This document shows positions 37,695 through 48,174 of a stretch of DNA of 64,000 nt, piece after piece. Numbering within the stretch: position 1 is the first letter of the stretch; the number at the start of each line of letters is the position of its first letter. Source of the DNA: Microcaldota archaeon (GTDB lineage: Archaea > Micrarchaeota > Micrarchaeia > Micrarchaeales > CABMGC01); assembly GCA_021797745.1 (NCBI GenBank), contig JAJZZD010000003.1, positions 1 through 64,000 on the forward strand. The letters are read 5' to 3'. The notes under the pieces were generated by a model. That model worked only from the letters and a program-made list of their open reading frames with translations. It was not told the origin of the DNA and made no database searches. A program made the position numbers and the translations under genes.

Positions 37695-39902
37695 TCATAG
37701 TAGTGATATTTTATTTCTTTCACCTCCAATGACGTCAAATTTCCGCATGTCTTTCTTTCTATCACCCAGCACAAAAAGAATGTACCTTTTTCCCCTTATC
37801 GTATTTTCTACAGCTGCGTTTCCAAAGCTGTCGGTTGTTCCAGAATAGATTTTCTCACCAACGTAATGAAGCTCTATCCTATTATTCGCTTTCGGCTTGC
37901 CATTTTCAGAAATGTTCAAGTAAGTCGTGTATTTCTGCAAAGGCGTATCTGCTGCTTCAATATTTTCGTAATTCGACATTGCTTCGTGCCTTTCGATTTC
38001 AGGGACTTTTATGAAAACAGAGCCCGCAGGGCTTTTTCCTTTGCCTGAGCTGCAAACGTAGTTTGCGGCGCAAATCCTATGCCCTAACGATTTTAGCATG
38101 TCAGTTACCTTTTCTTTTTCACTCTCATTGAACGTCAGGTCATCCGCGGCGTACTTTGCGACATCCGAGCTCTGCCTGAAATAGAGCTTTGTCTGGCATA
38201 GCCTGCGTATACTCCTATCTATGTCTGTGACGTTGTGCGTGACAAGCAAAAGACCAACCCCCTTTTTCCTGAAATCCTGAATCCTCTGCTTCAAGTCCTC
38301 ATTTACTGCAAATTCGCTGCTGTCGCGCAGCGCAAGCTGCGCTTCTTCGATACAAATGAGCAGCCTGAGTTCTGAATCGCCGTTTGTGTCAAAAGAATCG
38401 ACAAAACCATATACTTTATTGAGTATCAGCGCATAGAAGAATGGTTTCATCTTGTTGCTCACACTTGACAGGTCGAATACGGCCCCTTTTTCCAAAAGCT
38501 CTTTGAAGTTTATGCCTTCGGTTGCTGCAAACTCGGGACGCATGAGCATTAGCCGCATGCTCTCCAGCGCAGCCTTTATGTTCTCCCCGTGTTTCGTGTA
38601 TTCTATGCTTACGTTTGTTTTCTTGGCATGCTGTGCAACTATCGCATTCTCTATTTCATAATATGCCTCTACTGGGTCAGGTGAACGCGTGTTTGCGTAT
38701 AGTTTTTGGAAAGCAGACAGCAGCACTTTTTCAAGGGACTTGGTGTAAGGGCCTGCATCGCACGCGACAGACAGCATTGCGGCGAGGTTCTCGTAGAAAC
38801 GGTCTGTGCTAATCCCTGAATCGCACGAGAAGAAATTGATAGGTATTTTGGATTTGTACAAGCTTATCACGTTTATGCCGTGCTTATGCGCGAGCATATT
38901 CCATTCATCCGTAGGAGACACGACTGCAATTTTGCTTCCGCGTTCGATGGCCTGCGAAACGATGTTCATTGCGGCGAACGTCTTGCCAGCTCCAGGCAGG
39001 CCCGTTATCAGGCAGCCCAGATTAAGCGTGTCCGCATCTACGTTCACTGCATCGCGTTCCTTAACGCCAGATTCCAGATATGTCCCTAAAACCACGTCTC
39101 CGCCGCGCTGCACAACTGAATTCCCAACGAGAGATATTCTTTTGACTGATTCTGGAAAAGAAATAAGCAGAGACATGTTGTGCAAGTCCAGCGGCAATGC
39201 GTCTTTTATGCCTAGGTTCCTGAACAGCGTTTCGACATCAGAAGCATCTACGCTGTTTTCCTCCAGCACAAGAGACTTCGATTTTATGTAAGTGTATACT
39301 AATTGTGAGTCCCTGCCGCACACCACTACGCTTGTCCTGTATGCCGCCCCATTTTCCATTAGCGACCTGTTCATGGAGTCAAGAAGCAGAGTCAGCGCCT
39401 TCTTCTCATCAGAATCGTTGTATATGTCGTGCTGCACTGAGCTCAGAGACCCGAACAGGCTGTCTTTCAGGCTTTTTGTTACCCTTACCTGCTTGCCGCT
39501 TATCCGCGATTCTATCCTGTTCTTCGTCCTCTCAACATATGCCTTGTCGGCAGGTACAAACGAAAGGAAAATATAGCAATCCTTGCCTGCGAATAACTTA
39601 TACACATTGTCGAAAATCCTTTCCCGGTTTGCATTGAAAACTACGCAATACTTTGGTTTTACTGAATCGGAGCCTAAATCAGCATCTGAAGCTTTGACTA
39701 GTGCTGCATTTATGTCCAGCTCAAACCCCACTACCGAATCAGCAACAGTATTCAGCTGCTCGCCGGTTTCAGTGGCCAGAAACAGCTCTCCTGACTTTAA
39801 TGACATCATCAGCATAAACTGGCGGTTGAGCATCGATTCTATCAAAAGCCCATAGTCGAGATCGTCCGGAATCGCGATTATCTTGGCAAAATTCATTCCC
39901 AA
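37695..39902 (-). CDS. VirB4/HerA-like P-loop ATPase
   Basis: LGCLITGLPGAGKTFAAMNIV Walker A, RLLICIEEAQLALRD Walker B. Confidence 0.75.
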   Translation of the reverse strand: MGMNFAKIIAIPDDLDYGLLIESMLNRQFMLMMSLKSGELFLATETGEQLNTVADSVVGFELDINAALVKASDADLGSDSVKPKYCVVFNANRERIFDNVYKLFAGKDCYIFLSFVPADKAYVERTKNRIESRISGKQVRVTKSLKDSLFGSLSSVQHDIYNDSDEKKALTLLLDSMNRSLMENGAAYRTSVVVCGRDSQLVYTYIKSKSLVLEENSVDASDVETLFRNLGIKDALPLDLHNMSLLISFPESVKRISLVGNSVVQRGGDVVLGTYLESGVKERDAVNVDADTLNLGCLITGLPGAGKTFAAMNIVSQAIERGSKIAVVSPTDEWNMLAHKHGINVISLYKSKIPINFFSCDSGISTDRFYENLAAMLSVACDAGPYTKSLEKVLLSAFQKLYANTRSPDPVEAYYEIENAIVAQHAKKTNVSIEYTKHGENIKAALESMRLMLMRPEFAATEGINFKELLEKGAVFDLSSVSNKMKPFFYALILNKVYGFVDSFDTNGDSELRLLICIEEAQLALRDSSEFAVNEDLKQRIQDFRKKGVGLLLVTHNVTDIDRSIRRLCQTKLYFRQSSDVAKYAADDLTFNESEKEKVTDMLKSLGHRICAANYVCSSGKGKSPAGSVFIKVPEIERHEAMSNYENIEAADTPLQKYTTYLNISENGKPKANNRIELHYVGEKIYSGTTDSFGNAAVENTIRGKRYILFVLGDRKKDMRKFDVIGGERNKISLL

Positions 39903-39918
39903 GCTAACACTTTACTTC

Positions 39919-39957
39919 AGTATATATCTTATACTAAAGTATAATATTATATACTTT
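39919..39957. promoter_or_regulatory. Two palindromes upstream of the VirB4/HerA-like gene
   Basis: AGTATA-tatct-TATACT (39919-39935) and AAAGTATA-atatta-TATACTTT (39936-39957). Confidence 0.6.
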
Positions 39958-40038
39958 ATCTCATTATAGAGTTTGCCTCGCTATGCCTTCTTATTTTCAC
40001 AACTGGCCAATTTGTGCGAGAAAGGAAAAGCCTGAAAA

Positions 40039-40110
40039 GTGCGCGGCGTCGAGAGTGGGGATAAAAATACGGCCGCGCACCATCAGCATAATGCCGTAAT
40101 GTATTACTTG
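40039..40110. other. Palindromic element copy A, upstream of wHTH regulator 1
   Basis: GTGCGCGGC…GCCGCGCAC 9-bp stem with loop GTGGGGATAAAAATACG; partner copy at 53251. Confidence 0.6.
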
Positions 40111-40337
40111 TGTGAAATTTCCCAATTCTGTGTCACAAATATAACTCGTTCCTTTAATATATAGATTTCTGTAGTGCATGATTATTATTTAGTGCGCCGA
40201 AGAGAATTTTTCGTATTTTTATGCGATATTTCATTAATTCCTATTATATTTTCCTTATTTTTACGTCTATTATGATTATATTAATAAATTAAATTAACAA
40301 GCATATATTTAAATATGAATATTAATAAATTGCTGCT

Positions 40338-41675
40338 ATGAGAGGCACAAGGCTGGTTTTGCCGCCAGAAGTTGAGAAAACACTAAATGCCATCAGAAAG
40401 GCGCACAAGCATGGCATATCAGTCAACTTAATCCGCGGAAATTACTACGTAGCTGAAACCACCACTAAATACGTCAAAGAAACTGGCCGCACTAAATCAT
40501 TTTACCTGTATTTAGGCAAAATAGAGAGAGATGGGAAGTTTGTGCCTGCAAGGCACAGGAAGCCGGAGACAAGCATAGGGTCAGTGGAAGGGCTCGTCAA
40601 GAACAAGATAGGAAAGGACCCTTTGGAACAGCTCATACATCCTGGTGCTGCCGAGCTTAAGATACTGGAAGCCGTAAGCACAGATGCGCGAATGCCAATC
40701 CGCGAGATAGCGAAGCGTGCAGGCGTAACGCCGCAGGTGGCGAAGTACAAGCTCAGGAAGCTGGAAAAACAGTACGGCATAAGGTACACCATAGAAATGG
40801 CGTCAAGGCCCCTTGGCTTCTTCAGGTACGCTATTTTCATTAAATTCCTTAGAGATATGCCTAACATAAAGGATGTCAAAGAGCTTTTAGAAAAAGAGCC
40901 AACTATTCAACTTGCCGCCGTAATGAAAGGCGATTATGACTTATTCATCTACTTATTTGCTGAGAACACCCAGACATTGGAAGACAAGATATATGCTCTG
41001 AGGTCGGACAGGGTCTTTGCGCCCTTCAATGCATACTGGTACGCGAGCTACATAACCGACGCTTACGGGTATATACCGCTCCGCGAGCAGTTCTTTGACC
41101 TATTGAAAGATAAAATTTGGGTAAAGAGCCGTGAACGGCTTAGGAAAACGCCAGAGCAGATTCTGCAGAGAGACTACTTCGTCCTTAAAGAGCTAAATGA
41201 AAACGGGAAGGCTGATTTTGCCGAACTTGACAGAAAACTTGGCTACGCGTCAGGCGCTTCGGATTACACTTACCATAAACTGCTTGAGCAGAAAATAATA
41301 AGGCGCGTAACTATAGTCATGCAGTCCCTTCCAATAAAATATTTGTTGCTTGCTCTAGGCAGACAGGTAAACATGCAGCTTTTCAACATACGGCGCAAAG
41401 AAGAATTGATTTACATAATAGAAGAAACCGGCTTGCCTACAAACAGGTTTGTCTTGAGCGCAGACATAGGCGCGCCGTACGGCATGATGTCCGTGGCTCC
41501 GCTTTTCGATGAAAATGTCACTGACTTTGAAAACGACTACCGCAACACGTTCAGAGGCACAGAAATACAGACTTTTGTATTGACTGACGTATTCCTTGGC
41601 TCTTTCGGATTCAGAAAAATAAGCAGAGTTTACACTCCGCAATACAAAATAATCACAGAGGAATTAAAGGGCTGA
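40338..41675 (+). CDS. Lrp/AsnC-like wHTH transcriptional regulator (paralog 1)
   Basis: EAVSTDARMPIREIAKRAGVTPQVAKYKLRKLEKQYGI HTH; N-terminal YYVAE…YLGKI domain. Confidence 0.75.
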   Translation: MRGTRLVLPPEVEKTLNAIRKAHKHGISVNLIRGNYYVAETTTKYVKETGRTKSFYLYLGKIERDGKFVPARHRKPETSIGSVEGLVKNKIGKDPLEQLIHPGAAELKILEAVSTDARMPIREIAKRAGVTPQVAKYKLRKLEKQYGIRYTIEMASRPLGFFRYAIFIKFLRDMPNIKDVKELLEKEPTIQLAAVMKGDYDLFIYLFAENTQTLEDKIYALRSDRVFAPFNAYWYASYITDAYGYIPLREQFFDLLKDKIWVKSRERLRKTPEQILQRDYFVLKELNENGKADFAELDRKLGYASGASDYTYHKLLEQKIIRRVTIVMQSLPIKYLLLALGRQVNMQLFNIRRKEELIYIIEETGLPTNRFVLSADIGAPYGMMSVAPLFDENVTDFENDYRNTFRGTEIQTFVLTDVFLGSFGFRKISRVYTPQYKIITEELKG

Positions 41676-42095
41676 CTAAGCTAGCGAAAAAGTTTACTGG
41701 TCTACTGTCCTCCCATGCCGCCTTCCATCGTTGTCACTTCATTTACCTATTGAAATATTATATTTAAAAACCTTTTCAAGGTTAACCTTGCATTACGCTG
41801 CATATTGCACTCTATGGAGCTACGCCTGTTCGCGGTAAATTCGTTGCCAAAACTTGCAGATCTTTAAATTTACCGTAGACACATTATTACTGTTTTGTTC
41901 CAGCATAATGCGAACTGGCTACAGTTTCCTATAAATCCGACCTTTCCAGTTCTATCGTTCCGGCCAGTTAGGTAGATTGTGTTCTGAGTTATTATCTACT
42001 TATAAATCAGTTTTCAGTAAGGTATTTATACCTTTTTTATCAATTAATCGTGCTGATTTTCCCGTAAACACTGCAGCTCTGCAGGAGGGGTTAAG

Positions 42096-42728
42096 ATGCT
42101 TGATGACAAATATTCTGAATTCGAGAAGTTCATTGCCGATAACAAGGGCAAGAGGAAGTTCAAACAAACAGTAGAAGTAGCCATGAACTTCACAGGCGTT
42201 GACTTTGCAAAGCAGGACAACAGGCTCAATGTAGAAGTTCTGCTGCCGTACAACAAGGGCAGCAGCGTCAAGATAGCTGTTTTTGCAACAGACAAAGCGG
42301 TAATAGAGGAGGCAAACAGGAACGGTGCAGAGGTAATAGACGGCAATAGCCTTACTGCTCTTGCCACTGACAGGCAGAAACTTCAGAGCCTTCTGGCATA
42401 CACGCTCCTGGCACAGCCAAGCCTGATGCCCAACATAGCCCGCAGCCTGGGTCAGTTCCTGGGTCCGAGGAACAAGATGCCTAAGCCTCTTGTCCCTGGA
42501 AGCATGCAGAAGGCAGTCACAGAAAGCGCAAGGGCGATAACAATAAAGAACAGGGGTAAGTTTCTGCCCACTGTGCAGTGCGTAGTGGGAAGCGAGGACA
42601 TGGCGCCTAAGGAAATATTCGCAAACATAAAGGAAGTCATCAGCGGTGTGTCGGGGAAAGTCGGACAGGGGCACATGAAGTCAGTTTACGTCAAGCTCAC
42701 TATGAGCCCTCCACTGAAGCTTATGTAA
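42096..42728 (+). CDS. rpl1: Ribosomal protein L1
   Basis: GRSLGQFLGPRNKMPKP-type motif, G-rich L1 pattern. Confidence 0.93.
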   Translation: MLDDKYSEFEKFIADNKGKRKFKQTVEVAMNFTGVDFAKQDNRLNVEVLLPYNKGSSVKIAVFATDKAVIEEANRNGAEVIDGNSLTALATDRQKLQSLLAYTLLAQPSLMPNIARSLGQFLGPRNKMPKPLVPGSMQKAVTESARAITIKNRGKFLPTVQCVVGSEDMAPKEIFANIKEVISGVSGKVGQGHMKSVYVKLTMSPPLKLM

Positions 42729-42784
42729 AATGTAATAAATATACAATCAAGACGCAATAAAAACGCAATCAACGTGATATAAAC

Positions 42785-43618
42785 ATGAAAATGAACAAAA
42801 GCGAAAAGGTAGCGCTTGTGAAGTCGCTTGCAAAGGAAATGGGCAATTACAAGACAATTGCAATAATGCCAACAAGCGGAGTTCCGGACCGCCTTTTCCA
42901 GAAAGCTAGGAACAAGGTCAACAAGGTAGGAAAAGTGGTAGTTGCAAGACACACGCTCGTCAACCGAGTTCTTCAGCAGCAGAAGCTCGAAGTTCTTGCT
43001 CCATACATCACCGGAAACGTTGCTTTGATAATGACTAACAAGGAGCCTGGCGAGTTATATGAATTGGTCAGCGAAAACAAGCTCAAGCTTGCCGCAAAGC
43101 CCAGGCAGGTTGCGCCTGCCGACATAAGCATAGTGGCAGGTGAGACAAGCGTAGCACCTGGCCAGGCAGTCACCGACCTCAAGAACGCAGGTGTTGACGT
43201 TAAGATAGACAGAGGCAAGGTAGTCATTTCAAAAGGCAAAGTTCTTGTGGCAAAAGGGCAGAAGGTAACCGCGGCAGCGGCAAACGCTCTGAAGATGCTT
43301 GACATAATGCCTTTCAGCGTTTCAACAGTATTGAGTGCGGCATACTCTGAGAAGCTTCTTTACAAGAAAGAAGCGCTGGAGATGACTCCGGAATTCATAA
43401 AAGAGGAAATCGCAAAAACGTTCAACGGCGCAAACAACCTTGCGCTGGAGATAGGGTATGTGACCAAGTACAACGTACCTATTATGCTCGCGAGGGCGTA
43501 CGCAGCAGCAGAGGCGCTTGAAAAGCAGACGGCGCCAAAGGAAGCCGCGAAAGAGGAAAAGAAGGAAGAGAGCAAGGAGGCAAATGATGCGAATAAACCT
43601 GAGGAAAAGCAAGCATGA
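42785..43618 (+). CDS. rpl10: Ribosomal protein L10 (P0)
   Basis: Archaeal L10 pattern, C-terminal K/E-rich tail, operon L1-L10-L12. Confidence 0.92.
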   Translation: MKMNKSEKVALVKSLAKEMGNYKTIAIMPTSGVPDRLFQKARNKVNKVGKVVVARHTLVNRVLQQQKLEVLAPYITGNVALIMTNKEPGELYELVSENKLKLAAKPRQVAPADISIVAGETSVAPGQAVTDLKNAGVDVKIDRGKVVISKGKVLVAKGQKVTAAAANALKMLDIMPFSVSTVLSAAYSEKLLYKKEALEMTPEFIKEEIAKTFNGANNLALEIGYVTKYNVPIMLARAYAAAEALEKQTAPKEAAKEEKKEESKEANDANKPEEKQA

Positions 43619-43684
43619 GAAAAAGTTAATAATGAAGCAGGAAAATGAATATAAAACAAAATCGTGTTAAAAATAGGTGAAAAA

Positions 43685-43978
43685 ATGGAATACATATACG
43701 CGGCGCTATTGCTTAACGATCTCGGGAAGGAGATCAACGAAGGCAGCCTGAATGCGGTCGTAAAGGCAGCAGGAAAGGAGCCTGATGAGGCAATGGCCAA
43801 GTCTGTGGCGGGTTCGCTCAAGGGAGTGAACATAAAAGAAGTGATTGAAAAGGCGCAGGCAGCGCAGGCTGCCGCACCGGCAGCTGCTGCAGAGCAGAAG
43901 AAGCCTGAGGCAAAGCCTGAAGAAGAGAAGAAAACAGAGGAGGAAGCTGCAGGAGGCCTTGCCGGCCTGTTTGGCTAA
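43685..43978 (+). CDS. rpl12: Ribosomal protein L12 (P1)
   Basis: [30 protein letters not shown]; Ala-rich hinge. Confidence 0.93.
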   Translation: MEYIYAALLLNDLGKEINEGSLNAVVKAAGKEPDEAMAKSVAGSLKGVNIKEVIEKAQAAQAAAPAAAAEQKKPEAKPEEEKKTEEEAAGGLAGLFG

Positions 43979-44113
43979 TCAATTAGCCAAACGCAGCGCG
44001 CAGCCAGAGCAAAGAGGGCGTATGCTTCGTTTAACGGTATATGCTTTCGCTCGCTGACGTGCGTTTGGAAATTTATTTAAAACTTCTTTGCAAAATTGGT
44101 TTGGTCTGATTAA

Positions 44114-44470
44114 ATGGACGTTTGGGTTGAAAAAGAGAAATGCACCGGTTGCCAGCACTGCAAGGACGTTTGTCCAGTTGCGGTATTTGAGATGAAAGAG
44201 AGAAGCGGTGCAGATGCCAATGCAGACAACGCCCCTGAAGAGCACAAGTGGAAAGGCACAACAAATGCCGACGTCGTAGCCAAGTGGAAAGACGTGAACG
44301 ACGGCCACAAGCACTTTGCGGACCAGAACGACGGTACGAGCGGAGGCCTGTCAGTCGCCACTGCAGGAAGTGCGTGCATCCTGTGCCAGGCATGCCTGAT
44401 AGAGTGCGAAGGAGAGTGCATAGTGATACACGACGATGCGGGGACCGAGTACAGATCTATTTATAAGTAA
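44114..44470 (+). CDS. Ferredoxin-like 2x[4Fe-4S] protein with ~55-aa insertion between clusters
   Basis: CTGCQHCKDVCP and CILCQACLIECEGEC. Confidence 0.8.
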   Translation: MDVWVEKEKCTGCQHCKDVCPVAVFEMKERSGADANADNAPEEHKWKGTTNADVVAKWKDVNDGHKHFADQNDGTSGGLSVATAGSACILCQACLIECEGECIVIHDDAGTEYRSIYK

Positions 44471-44507
44471 TGTGCGCAAGCCGCATCCAGGTTGTGCTGA
44501 TGGTTCA

Positions 44508-45575
44508 ATGAAAATCTGCCTTCTAAGTCTTAAAAATAATTTCAACAAGGACATAGGACAGGGCGTGCAGCGTTACATGTACGAGCTGTGGAAAGGCCTT
44601 GACGGGATCATGCGCGAACCAGACGTGCTTGACAAGACGGAACTTGGCTTCGGAAATAATAACTTTGTCAGGAAGGCTTCTTTTACACTGTCTTCGCTTT
44701 TTCATGATTTTCGCGGATATGACATAGTTCACACGCCTGCGCCAATCATGTACAATCCAAAACGTTTGGGAAAAGCGCAGATGGTAACTACAGTGCACGA
44801 GCTGGTGCTTGTTGATGACAATAGTGCTTATGCGAAAGCCATCGCAAAGACAAAGAAGGGTTTTAGCATGGCCGACCGTTTTGGCGGTCTGGTGTACAAA
44901 AAAGCGATAAAGCAGATATTAAACTCGGATCACGTGATAACGACTTCAACGCTGGTCAGGGATGAGGTAGTGAAGCTGGGATTCGACAGGGACCGGATAA
45001 GCATAGTAAATGTCGGCATAGACAATCGATTCATCATCGAACCGAAAAGCAGGAAAACGGGCAAATTTACCGTTGGCTATTTGGGCGGGCATATTCCAAG
45101 GAAGAACGTGGGTTTTGCGATAAATGCGTTCAGGAAGATAAAAGACCCTGATTTAGAGTTTAAGATTTACGGGAAGGGTAGCGAGCATGACAATCTGGTT
45201 AAGCTGGCAGACGGCGACAAAAGAATCAAGTTCATGGGATTCGCACCAGAGAATAAAATAGTCAAAGTCTATGACAGCTTTGACGTGCTAGTGCACCCAA
45301 CACTTTACGCCGGCTTCGAACTGGAGATAATAGAGGCACAGAGCAGGGGCATACCAGTGATCATCTGCAAATTTGGCATCATACCAAAAGAAGTCAGAAA
45401 GTACTGCTTCGAAGCAGAGGACGAAGCACATGCCGCCAGCATAATCGAAGATCTGAAGGAGAACGGCTACGACAAAAAAAAGATGAATGAAGCCAAGGAG
45501 TACGCAAAGCGATTCACATGGAGCAGGTGCGCAAAAGAAACCTTAGGCGTGTACGACAACATATTAAACAATTAA
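44508..45575 (+). CDS. Glycosyltransferase family 1/4
   Basis: FTVGYLGGHIPRKNV, HPTLYAGFELEIIEAQSRGIPVI. Confidence 0.88.
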   Translation: MKICLLSLKNNFNKDIGQGVQRYMYELWKGLDGIMREPDVLDKTELGFGNNNFVRKASFTLSSLFHDFRGYDIVHTPAPIMYNPKRLGKAQMVTTVHELVLVDDNSAYAKAIAKTKKGFSMADRFGGLVYKKAIKQILNSDHVITTSTLVRDEVVKLGFDRDRISIVNVGIDNRFIIEPKSRKTGKFTVGYLGGHIPRKNVGFAINAFRKIKDPDLEFKIYGKGSEHDNLVKLADGDKRIKFMGFAPENKIVKVYDSFDVLVHPTLYAGFELEIIEAQSRGIPVIICKFGIIPKEVRKYCFEAEDEAHAASIIEDLKENGYDKKKMNEAKEYAKRFTWSRCAKETLGVYDNILNN

Positions 45576-45612
45576 TATTTGTTGAAGAAATTTACAGTAT
45601 TTAAACCGCAGT

Positions 45613-46099
45613 CTAAATCTTATTCTTTATGCTAGCTCCCAATTCCGCAAAGCATTTGTTTCCGTAGCCATTAGGCGTGGATACTGAATCAAATCCAAAT
45701 CCATAATCCCCTTTTTGCTCATGAATTACCTTTCCGTATATTTTACCAAGAAACGATTTCAGTGTTTTGCAACTACCACTTTTCTATCATTTACCCCTTT
45801 CATAAGCTTCAGTAATCCCTCCCTGCCTATTGTCTGCAGGGTTTGTGCCGTGTACACACCTGGAACCCATTCAACCGGTCAACAAATAATCCCGAGTCAT
45901 CGACTATCAATGGTTGTTTTATCTTCCCAAATGCTTCGACAGCACTGAAGCGCGAAACTTCCGTAACTGTATCTGCCTGTATCTTGAATTTGCCAAGTCC
46001 CTTGCCTGGCATTTTGAGCACAACGCCATATCTTTTTGCTATTTCATTTGCCTCTGAAAACTTGCCTTTATTGTGCGTTACTAAAATCAGACTTTTCAT
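45613..46099 (-). pseudogene. Frameshifted Ham1/RdgB-type ITP/XTP pyrophosphatase
   Basis: MKSLILVTHNKGKFSEANEIAKRYG…IVDDSGLFVDRLNGF then +1 shift (PGVYTAQTLQTIGREGLLKLMKGVNDRK), then second shift (…YGFGFDSVSTPNGYGNKCFAELGAS). Confidence 0.85.
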
Positions 46100-46182
46100 G
46101 AAATCACCGCACGATACCGAAAATATTAACTCCACAAAACGCTTTATATTTATGTCATAGAATTATATGCGCAATTGATGAC

Positions 46183-47268
46183 ATGGATAAGCAGCTAAGG
46201 ATAAAGCTTAATGAAATATTTAGGCACGCAAAAGGCGTTGGCAAGATAGTCTTGGTGAACACAGATAGGCAAGACCCTAACTTCACATACCTTACGCAGT
46301 TCACGAGCGGCCTGTTCGAAAACGACATACTTGTTCTTGAGAGCGCAGGCGCAAGGCAGTACACGAGCGAGCTCGAATACGAGACTGCGATGCTGCAGAG
46401 GGCCCCTGGAATAAAGATAACTAAGTTGACAGAGGGAAATTACAAGAAGCTGCTAAGCAGCGAGCTCAAGGGCAAAAGAATAGGCATAAACGGCGGATTC
46501 CTGCCTTATGCCACATACATGGGCCTGAAAAAGTACAAGCCAAATAAGATAATCGACGTTTCAGGCAGCTTGGAGCAGGCAAGAATAGTTAAGACGAATG
46601 CTGAAATAGAAAACATAAAAAAGGCAGTGCGTGTGACAAAGTCGGCAATGCGAACAATACAGAAATATTTCAAGGCCGGCATGAAAGAAACCGATTTGGC
46701 AAAGAAATTTGATGAGATATCGAGCGGTCTGGGCTCAGAGGGGCCGTCCTTTCCCACTATAGTATGCTTTGGCAAGAATGCGGCACTGCCGCATCATTTT
46801 CCTGACGGAACAAAACTTAAGAAAGGAGATTTCATATTGATAGACGCAGGTTCAAGGAATAAGAATTACTGCAGCGACATAACCCGGACGTTTCTGTTCG
46901 GAATCAAAAGCAGAGAAGACTATGAAAAGAAGATGGCAATTTACAATGCCGTAAAGCAGGCGCAGCAGCTTGCGATATCAAAAATAAAACAGGGAGTAAA
47001 AGGAGGCGCCGTAGACAATGCAGCAAGGGATTACATAAACTCTGTTGAAAATGGTAAATATAAAAACACATTCATACACAGTCTCGGGCATTCGATAGGA
47101 ATAGAAGTACACGACGGCTCAGGCCGCATGCTGGGTCCTGGGTCGCTGCAAGTCCTCAAGGAAGGCATGATAACAAGCGTAGAGCCAGGCATATACATAA
47201 ACGGATTCGGAGGGGTAAGAATTGAAGATGATGTACTGGTAACCACGAAGGGCGGAAAGGTTCTCTGA
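46183..47268 (+). CDS. M24 family Xaa-Pro peptidase
   Basis: DAGSRNKNYCSDITRTFLFG, HSLGHSIGIEVHDG, TSVEPGIY. Confidence 0.92.
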   Translation: MDKQLRIKLNEIFRHAKGVGKIVLVNTDRQDPNFTYLTQFTSGLFENDILVLESAGARQYTSELEYETAMLQRAPGIKITKLTEGNYKKLLSSELKGKRIGINGGFLPYATYMGLKKYKPNKIIDVSGSLEQARIVKTNAEIENIKKAVRVTKSAMRTIQKYFKAGMKETDLAKKFDEISSGLGSEGPSFPTIVCFGKNAALPHHFPDGTKLKKGDFILIDAGSRNKNYCSDITRTFLFGIKSREDYEKKMAIYNAVKQAQQLAISKIKQGVKGGAVDNAARDYINSVENGKYKNTFIHSLGHSIGIEVHDGSGRMLGPGSLQVLKEGMITSVEPGIYINGFGGVRIEDDVLVTTKGGKVL

Positions 47269-47382
47269 GAAAGTAACGGCAATTAAGCTCAGGACAGCAC
47301 TCAAATAATAACTAAATAATCAATAATCAATGAATAACTAATGCCTGAATAACAAATAACCGCAGTCAATGAAGTATGCCAA

Positions 47383-47455
47383 GGGGAGTTCTGCTAGCTT
47401 GGTAGGCTACCACCTTCGGGAGGTGGTGACCCGAGTTCAAATCTCGGACTCCCCG
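47383..47455 (+). tRNA. tRNA-Pro(CGG)
   Basis: GGGGAGT/ACTCCCC acceptor, CCACC-TTCGGGA-GGTGG. Confidence 0.92.
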
Positions 47456-47582
47456 AATTTCGACGGCAAATCTGTGATTAAAAAACAAAAATGCGAGACA
47501 TCATCACAGAACATCATGTATTGAAACAGTACACAAACAGAACATATTTAAATCATGAGTTGCATAATATTACCGTGATAAA

Positions 47583-47825
47583 ATGAATGTTACTCTAAGG
47601 GGTAGAGTAAGGCAAATCCTTGATGTCATGGTTGAGGAAGGGTATGCCAATACTAAATCAGAAGCAATACGGCTAGCCATAATTAATTTTGGCGAAAAGC
47701 AAGTCGGCGAAGAGATCAGGGTAAAGGAAAAGCTCGATAAGATCGACAATAGTATAAGAGAAGGCAAGAGGAAGGTGTTAGGCACAAAGGAGGCTTTAGG
47801 CATTTATGCAAAACATGTCAAGTGA
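47583..47825 (+). CDS. Ribbon-helix-helix-type antitoxin
   Basis: MNVTLRGRVRQILDVMVEEGYANTKSEAIRLAIINFG; overlaps toxin by 4 nt. Confidence 0.85.
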   Translation: MNVTLRGRVRQILDVMVEEGYANTKSEAIRLAIINFGEKQVGEEIRVKEKLDKIDNSIREGKRKVLGTKEALGIYAKHVK

Positions 47826-48091
47826 TAGACCTGTACGATGCAGAGTTTGACCAAGAGTGGACTGCATACTTCCAGTCATTAGACAAAGGCATTAAAGAGA
47901 AAATTGCAAAGAAAATCGGGAAAATTCTGGCATATCCGGCTAAAAAGCATTTGAAGAAAAGTTTATTTTTTGTGGATGAAGTAGGACAGTATAGAATTCT
48001 CTACCGGATTTTTGAAGAAAACAAACGGGTAAGATTCTATTTTGTAGGTACTCATAAAGAGTATGAAAAATGGTATAAACAGGACATCTGA
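47822..48091 (+). CDS. RelE/ParE-superfamily toxin
   Basis: FVDEVGQYRILYRIFEENKRVRFYFVGTHKEYEKWY. Confidence 0.85.
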   Translation: MIDLYDAEFDQEWTAYFQSLDKGIKEKIAKKIGKILAYPAKKHLKKSLFFVDEVGQYRILYRIFEENKRVRFYFVGTHKEYEKWYKQDI

Positions 48092-48174
48092 TTGTAAGCC
48101 TAAGCAATATCTGATGTTATTGAATGCCATGTTTTTTACATTTAACTTAACTTATCGCCTATCGCACAGATGCA

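Noticed and set aside
39997-40179. Short minus ORF in palindromic element A as a conserved protein
   Set aside because: Similarity to the ORF in element B is in different frames (1-nt shift), so nucleotide structure explains it better than coding.
41690-42095. Structured autoregulatory leader before ribosomal protein L1
   Set aside because: CTGCAGctCTGCAG palindrome and a good Shine-Dalgarno are present, but no convincing L1-binding mimic could be shown by eye.
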